DNA of 7,279 nucleotides from Betaproteobacteria bacterium (GTDB lineage: Bacteria; Pseudomonadota; Gammaproteobacteria; Burkholderiales; SG8-39): the NCBI GenBank assembly GCA_011391185.1, contig JAABRB010000177.1, positions 1-7,279 on the forward strand, read 5' to 3'. The translations under genes and the position numbers were made by a program. This document shows positions 1 to 4,041 of this stretch, one piece after another. Under the pieces are notes generated by a model. It was not told where the DNA came from and ran no database searches. It saw only the letters and a program-made list of their open reading frames with translations. Position 1 is the stretch's first letter. Each line of letters opens with the position of its first letter.

Positions 1-6
1 AAGCCG

Positions 7-477
7 ATGCAGGGTCCAAGCATTCGCGTGGCAGTCGTGATGGAGCGGCGCGCGCTCGACAATCCGTGGCAGTCCGAGCAGTGGGAGGCCGTCGCGGTGA
101 TCCCGGATGCCGGAAATACGGCGCCGCACCTCATTGCAGAGGACAGCGCCCGTGCGCGATGGTTGCATCCGGGCTACGACGTGGCCTTGCGGAGCGACGA
201 AGCCGAAGGCTATTTCCTGAACGTGACGACCGCAGGACCGCAATTCTTCGTGATGTGGCGGATGGTGGACGATCAGGCAATCCCGCACACGGTGAGCGCG
301 AGCTACAACGAGGCGAGCACCTGGATGGATGCCGGTGATCGGGTTGATCCGGTGCCGATGCCGACCGAGCTCGTGCGCTGGCTGGGGGACTACGTGCGTG
401 ACAACTACCGGCCCGAGCCCAGGAAGCGGATCAAGCCCCGCTCGTTCATGCATCCCAAGGACCGGGCCAAAGGTTGA
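7..477 (+). CDS. DUF3305 family protein of the formate dehydrogenase operon (start uncertain)
   Basis: This is a 156-residue protein of unknown function. It resembles the DUF3305 family, which typically sits beside DUF3306 and formate dehydrogenase genes in proteobacteria. Family-like signatures are an N-terminal VVMERR segment (residues 10-15), NPWQSEQWE (19-27), the FFVMWR core (80-85) and a VSASYNEASTWMD stretch near residue 100, followed by a proline-rich, strongly basic tail (about 132-156). There is no signal peptide, membrane segment or cysteine cluster, so it is probably soluble and cytoplasmic. ATG at 7 is the first start in the window, but the frame is open to base 1 and no ribosome binding site can be seen, so the true start could lie upstream. 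ATG at 40 would cut into the conserved N-terminus and is unlikely. DUF3306 follows after 15 bases, which implies co-transcription. The family call is by eye; a biochemical role is not known to me. Confidence 0.82.
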   Translation: MQGPSIRVAVVMERRALDNPWQSEQWEAVAVIPDAGNTAPHLIAEDSARARWLHPGYDVALRSDEAEGYFLNVTTAGPQFFVMWRMVDDQAIPHTVSASYNEASTWMDAGDRVDPVPMPTELVRWLGDYVRDNYRPEPRKRIKPRSFMHPKDRAKG

Positions 478-492
478 TGGATTGACTGTCTG

Positions 493-1068
493 ATGGCAAA
501 GGATACCGAGCCCTTCCTCGCGCGCTGGTCGCGGCGCAAGCGCGAGCGCGCCGACGTCGAGCCCGCGTCGGCCCCGGTGTCGGCGTCGGACCCGGCGGTG
601 TCCGGCATCGATGCGCGGAAGCCGTCGGAGGCGAGATCACCCGATGCACCGTTTCCCGAGTTGCCGCCGATCGATCAGCTTACGCCCGAGTCGGACTTCC
701 GGCCGTTCATGGATTCCAGGGTGCCCGAGGCTTTGCGCCGCATGGCATTGAAGAAGCTCTACTCGGATCCGCATTTCAACGTCCGGGACATGCTCGACGA
801 CTATTGCGGGGACTACTCGCAGCTGGAGGCCCTTCCCGCCAGCATGGTCGGCAAGCTGGCGCATGCCCGGCGGACCTTGCTCGGACAGAACGAGGCCGAT
901 CGCATCGAGATGGAAGAGCGCGAGGCGCTGGCGAAAGCGGTTGCAGACGGTGCGTCCACGCGGCCGGAAGAAGTTGCCGAGGCGCCACGAATCGCCGCGG
1001 CTCCGGATCAGCCTGCCGAGGACGCACGATCGGAGTCTTCCGGTGAACCACAGAAACGGAACGGATAG
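493..1068 (+). CDS. DUF3306 family protein of the formate dehydrogenase operon
   Basis: This 191-residue protein of unknown function matches the DUF3306 pattern. An N-terminal EPFLARWSRRK motif (residues 6-16) is followed by an Ala/Pro/Ser-rich, probably disordered linker (about 20-55). The conserved core carries LTPESDFRPFM (about 63-73), an ALKKLYSDPHFN segment (about 85-96) and an LDDYCGDY acidic motif (101-108). The last 50 or so residues are acidic and Ala-rich and look unstructured. No signal peptide or membrane segment is present. The start at 493 places the RW motif at the usual N-terminal position; no strong Shine-Dalgarno sequence precedes it, so translation may be coupled to the upstream gene. 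The next gene starts only 3 bases after its stop. Conserved pairing with DUF3305 and FDH genes suggests a role in assembly or activity of the enzyme, but that is inference from context. Confidence 0.85.
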   Translation: MAKDTEPFLARWSRRKRERADVEPASAPVSASDPAVSGIDARKPSEARSPDAPFPELPPIDQLTPESDFRPFMDSRVPEALRRMALKKLYSDPHFNVRDMLDDYCGDYSQLEALPASMVGKLAHARRTLLGQNEADRIEMEEREALAKAVADGASTRPEEVAEAPRIAAAPDQPAEDARSESSGEPQKRNG

Positions 1069-1071
1069 GTA

Positions 1072-3168
1072 ATGTCCCTGCGAGGCAAGACGCTCAAGCT
1101 CTGCAATTGCAATCGCACGATTCCAATCGATGCAAAGGCGCTGGAAACCGCCCTGAAGTCGGGCGTACCGATTCCGGTCCACACCGAGCTGTGCCGCAAG
1201 GAGTCGGGGGCGTTTCAGGCAACGCTGCGCGATCCCGATGTGCTCGTCGCATGCACTCAGGAGGCGCCCCTCTTCACCGAGCTTGCCGTGCTGGCCGAAT
1301 CGAAGAGCGAGCTGCGCTTCTTCAACATTCGCGAGGCCGCAGGCTGGTCTGCCGAGGGAAAGCAGGCGACACCGAAGATCGCGGCGCTCATTGCCGCCGC
1401 GGCGCTTCCGGAGCCCGACCCGGTCCCGCGCGTCGACTACAAGTCCGGCGGACAGGTGCTGGTCATCGGCCCTTCCGGTGCCGCCCTCGATTGGGCGGGG
1501 CGGCTGGCTGGTCCGCTCGAGCCGAGCGTGCTCATCACGCGCAGCGAAGGCGGGGAACTGCCGGCCGAGCGCCGGTTTCCGGTCTGGTCGGGCCACAACG
1601 TGAAGGTGTCCGGGTATCTGGGGGAATTCGAAGTCGCGTGGGAGCAGGCGAATCCAATCGATCTCGCGGTCTGCACACGCTGCAATGCGTGCGTGGCCGC
1701 TTGCCCCGAGAATGCCATCGACTTCACCTATCAGATCGATCTCGATCGGTGCAAGGCGCATCGCCAGTGTGTGAAAGCCTGCGGGGCGATCGAAGCCGTC
1801 GACTTTTCCCGGGCGGAGCGGGCGCGGAAGGAAACTTTCGATCTCGTACTGGACCTGTCCGCCGCACCGCTCTTGCGAACGCCTGATCTCCCGCAGGGGT
1901 ATCTGGCACCCGGTAGCGATCCGCTCGAGCAGTCGCTGGCCGCGGCGCAGCTCGCTCAGCTGGTCGGCGAATTCGAGAAGCCGAAGTTCTTCTCCTACAA
2001 CGAGCGCATCTGTGCCCACGGGCGGTCGAGCAAGACCGGCTGCACGCGCTGCATCGACCTCTGCTCGACCGGCGCGATCCGGTCGGACGGCGACCGTGTG
2101 AGGGTGGAGCCGCATCTCTGCGCGGGATGCGGCGGCTGCGCGACGGTGTGTCCGTCCGGGGCCATGAGCCACGTTTATCCGGGAGTGCCTTATACGGGGC
2201 AGCGCGTGAAGACGATGCTCGCCGCCTACCGCGAGGCGGGGGGCAAGGACGCGTGCCTCGTGTTCCACAACACCGAAGACGGCCGCGCGCTGGTGCACAG
2301 TGTCGGGCGGCACGCCATACGCGGCGGAAAGGGATTGCCGGCGCGCATGCTGCCGCTGGACGTGTTTCATATCGCCTCGGTGGGCCTCGACGCCATGCTG
2401 GGCGCGATTGCCTACGGCGCCAGCCAGGTCGTGGTGGTCACGACCGGACGCGAGCCCGAGGAGTATTCGGCCGCGCTCGCCGGCGAAATGCGGATCGCGC
2501 AGACCATCCTCAACGCGCTCGGGTACACCGGTCGGCACGTGGAGCTCGTGCGCGCCGAGACGGCGGCCGACCTGGAAGCCGCGCTCTGGAAACTCGCCCC
2601 GGCTCGCACGGTGGCAAAACCTGCGACTTTCAATCTGAGTGCAGAGAAACGAGCGACACTCGACTTTGCGCTGGAGCACCTCGCGAAACACGCGCCGATG
2701 CCCCAGGAGGAGATTCCGCTCGCGGCCGGCGCGCTGTTCGGTGGCGTCGCGGTCAACCGAGAGACCTGTACGCTCTGCATGGCGTGCGCGGGCGCATGCC
2801 CCGAATCCGCCCTGGTTGACGGCCGCGACACGCCGATGCTCAAGTTCGTCGAGCGCAACTGCGTGCAGTGCGGACTGTGCGTCAATACCTGCCCGGAATC
2901 CGCCTTGACCCTCGTTCCCAGGCTCAATCTGCGGGAAAGCGCGCGCCAGGAGATTGCGATCAACGAGGCCGAGCCGTTCAATTGCGTGAAGTGCGGGACG
3001 CCGTTCGGCACCCGGCAGCTGATCGAGAGCATGACCGCCAAGCTGTCCGGTCACTCGATGTGGGCAGGCGACGGGGCGTTGCGGCGCTTGATGATGTGCG
3101 CCGACTGCCGGATCGTGGACATGATGGACAACAAGAACGAGGCCCGCATACTCGATCAGAAGCCATGA
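1072..3168 (+). CDS. Multi-cluster 4Fe-4S polyferredoxin of the formate dehydrogenase operon, HdrA-like architecture
   Basis: This 698-residue iron-sulfur protein has no Tat signal or membrane segment and is probably a cytoplasmic electron carrier. Domains in order: an N-terminal region with C11, C13, C41 and C61; a short Rossmann-like strand-loop (VLVIGPSG, 129-136); SGYLGEF (180-186); a first ferredoxin motif (C201, C204, C207, C211-P); a degenerate second motif C227-x2-H230-x2-C233-x3-C237; a C314-x9-C324-x2-C327-x3-C331 motif; a classical motif C350/C353/C356/C360-P; a Cys-poor alpha/beta segment (about 392-510); two classical motifs at C566-C576 and C597-C607; and C-terminal CxxC pairs at C638/C641 and C676/C679. 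The protein could bind five or more clusters. The first half follows the order of heterodisulfide reductase HdrA but lacks most of the flavin domain. Its stop overlaps the chaperone start by 4 bases. Genes of this kind are usually labelled only '4Fe-4S binding protein'; a role in FDH maturation or electron supply is inference. Confidence 0.88.
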   Translation: MSLRGKTLKLCNCNRTIPIDAKALETALKSGVPIPVHTELCRKESGAFQATLRDPDVLVACTQEAPLFTELAVLAESKSELRFFNIREAAGWSAEGKQATPKIAALIAAAALPEPDPVPRVDYKSGGQVLVIGPSGAALDWAGRLAGPLEPSVLITRSEGGELPAERRFPVWSGHNVKVSGYLGEFEVAWEQANPIDLAVCTRCNACVAACPENAIDFTYQIDLDRCKAHRQCVKACGAIEAVDFSRAERARKETFDLVLDLSAAPLLRTPDLPQGYLAPGSDPLEQSLAAAQLAQLVGEFEKPKFFSYNERICAHGRSSKTGCTRCIDLCSTGAIRSDGDRVRVEPHLCAGCGGCATVCPSGAMSHVYPGVPYTGQRVKTMLAAYREAGGKDACLVFHNTEDGRALVHSVGRHAIRGGKGLPARMLPLDVFHIASVGLDAMLGAIAYGASQVVVVTTGREPEEYSAALAGEMRIAQTILNALGYTGRHVELVRAETAADLEAALWKLAPARTVAKPATFNLSAEKRATLDFALEHLAKHAPMPQEEIPLAAGALFGGVAVNRETCTLCMACAGACPESALVDGRDTPMLKFVERNCVQCGLCVNTCPESALTLVPRLNLRESARQEIAINEAEPFNCVKCGTPFGTRQLIESMTAKLSGHSMWAGDGALRRLMMCADCRIVDMMDNKNEARILDQKP

Positions 3169-3809
3169 GCGGCGTCACAGAGACCATGACCATAGTAAGG
3201 GACCTGGCGCTCACCGAAGAGGATCAGGCGCGCGCCAATCTCTACGGACTGCTGGCGCGTCTGTGGTACGCGGCGCCCGATCAGGCGTTGCTCGGCGCGT
3301 TCACGCAGAGCGAGCGTTCGACGGATGATGCGGGAGACACCGCCCTCGCGAGGGCGTGGCGCGGACTGGCCAGGGAAATTGCCGCGGCCAATCCGGACGA
3401 ATTGGCGGACGAATTGGCGCACGAGTATGACGCCCTGTTTACCGGAACCGGGCGCGCCGAGATCACGCTCTATTGCAGCCACTACCTGACCGAGTCGGGC
3501 CGTGAGCGCGTCGTTGTTGCACTGCGGGACATACTGCCTGAATTGGGGCTCGGACGGGATAGTGGGACCAGCGAGCCGGAAGACCATTTCGCCGCGCTGC
3601 TCGAGATCATGCGCCACATGATTGTGCAGGGCAGCGACGTCGCACAAATTACATTTCAGGAAAAGTTTTTTTTGAGCTATATTGAGGCAGCTTACGTGCC
3701 GCTTACGGATGCGGTGCTTGCAAATGGAGGAGCCCATTTCTACAAGGACGTCGCGCGCCTGACTCGCGCGTTTCTCGACGTCGAGTCCGGATCGTTTGAC
3801 ATGGTCTAG
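3165..3809 (+). CDS. TorD/DmsD-family molybdoenzyme chaperone
   Basis: This 214-residue, mostly helical protein resembles the TorD/DmsD/NarJ redox-enzyme maturation chaperones, which bind the Tat signal of a molybdoenzyme and hold it back until cofactor is inserted. Visible signatures are an N-terminal ARANLYGLLARLW helix, EYDALFTGTG (residues 87-96), the SHYLTE segment that follows, and the family hallmark EPEDHF (137-142) followed by a helix containing EIMRHM. The natural client is FdhA, encoded two genes downstream with an RR signal. The start ATG at 3165 overlaps the upstream stop as ATGA, which points to translational coupling. A second in-frame ATG at 3186 is possible and would remove only seven residues. 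A perfect 12-base tandem repeat encodes DELADELA at residues 78-85, and an AT-rich stretch with a run of eight T lies near 3645-3690 inside the gene. The family call is firm; client specificity is inferred from context. Confidence 0.9.
   Translation: MSGVTETMTIVRDLALTEEDQARANLYGLLARLWYAAPDQALLGAFTQSERSTDDAGDTALARAWRGLAREIAAANPDELADELAHEYDALFTGTGRAEITLYCSHYLTESGRERVVVALRDILPELGLGRDSGTSEPEDHFAALLEIMRHMIVQGSDVAQITFQEKFFLSYIEAAYVPLTDAVLANGGAHFYKDVARLTRAFLDVESGSFDMV
3395..3418 (+). repeat. 12-bp perfect tandem duplication inside the chaperone gene
   Basis: GGACGAATTGGC occurs twice head to tail with no spacer and no mismatch. It is in frame and doubles the residues DELA, adding roughly one helical turn just before the conserved EYDALF motif. 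Identity of all 12 bases, including third codon positions, suggests a recent slippage event, although a short duplication could also be old and conserved. Confidence 0.85.
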
Positions 3810-3818
3810 ATATCCAAC

Positions 3819-3823
3819 AGGAG
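3819..3823 (+). promoter_or_regulatory. Ribosome binding site of the small Tat gene
   Basis: AGGAG lies 8 bases before the ATG at 3832. It decides the start: the same frame also has an ATG at 3796, but that codon lies inside the end of the chaperone gene, has no comparable site, and would put extra residues in front of a compact Tat signal. Confidence 0.75.
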
Positions 3824-3831
3824 ATAGGACG

Positions 3832-4026
3832 ATGGACAAGACCAAACGCAGCCGCCGTAATTTTCTCGTCGCAGTCGGTGCCGGAAGCGCGGCAACCGTC
3901 GCGGCCGTCGCGGCCAAGACCGTTGCCCCCGCAACCGGGCAGGCGTCCAAGCCCGCCACAGCCAAAGCCGGCGGGTACCGGGTCACCGAACACATCCGCA
4001 AGTACTACCGGACCACGCTGGTCTGA
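3832..4026 (+). CDS. fdhX: Small twin-arginine signal protein of the formate dehydrogenase region
   Basis: This 64-residue protein matches the 'formate dehydrogenase region TAT target' family found directly upstream of FDH alpha genes; the symbol fdhX is used for such genes in some bacteria and is given on that basis. It has a basic n-region, a twin-arginine motif SRRNFL (R8, R9), an Ala/Val/Gly-rich hydrophobic stretch (about 13-34), a short Ala/Pro/Lys linker, and a conserved C-terminal segment GYRVTEHIRKYYRTTLV (48-64). No cysteine is present, so it carries no iron-sulfur cluster. The hydrophobic stretch could be cleaved after export or stay as a membrane anchor; I cannot tell which. The stop lies 15 bases before fdhA, so the two are surely co-transcribed. 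A role as accessory subunit or as a helper of Tat export of the FDH complex is plausible but not shown by the sequence. Confidence 0.88.
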   Translation: MDKTKRSRRNFLVAVGAGSAATVAAVAAKTVAPATGQASKPATAKAGGYRVTEHIRKYYRTTLV

Positions 4027-4028
4027 CC

Positions 4029-4036
4029 GAGGAGGG
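4029..4036 (+). promoter_or_regulatory. Strong ribosome binding site of fdhA
   Basis: GAGGAGGG lies 5 bases before the ATG at 4042 and contains the full AGGAGG consensus. It supports the long N-terminus of FdhA over the internal ATG at 4111, which would start just before the twin-arginine motif but has no such site. Confidence 0.8.
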
Positions 4037-4041
4037 CCGCC

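Noticed and set aside
637..3054. Very long open frame on the - strand (about 800 codons) opposite DUF3306 and the polyferredoxin
   Set aside because: It is the antisense shadow of GC-rich + strand genes with clear motifs; its translation is Arg/His-rich with no recognisable domain and no ribosome binding site was evident.
2868..3164. 5' extension of the chaperone frame upstream of the ATG at 3165
   Set aside because: It lies wholly inside the polyferredoxin's last ferredoxin region; the extension is Arg-rich shadow sequence, and the ATGA overlap gives a natural start.
3666..3673. T8 run as a possible intrinsic terminator
   Set aside because: It is inside the chaperone coding region in frame (Phe-Phe-Leu), and I saw no GC-rich hairpin immediately before it.
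3666..3673. Possible sequencing frameshift at the T8 homopolymer in the chaperone gene
   Set aside because: The frame is intact across the run: EPEDHF before and the conserved helical C-terminus after it are in the same frame, and the stop is followed by a well-placed next gene.
3796..3831. Earlier in-frame ATG for the small Tat protein
   Set aside because: It lies within the chaperone gene and lacks a ribosome binding site, whereas ATG 3832 has AGGAG at good spacing and a standard Tat n-region.
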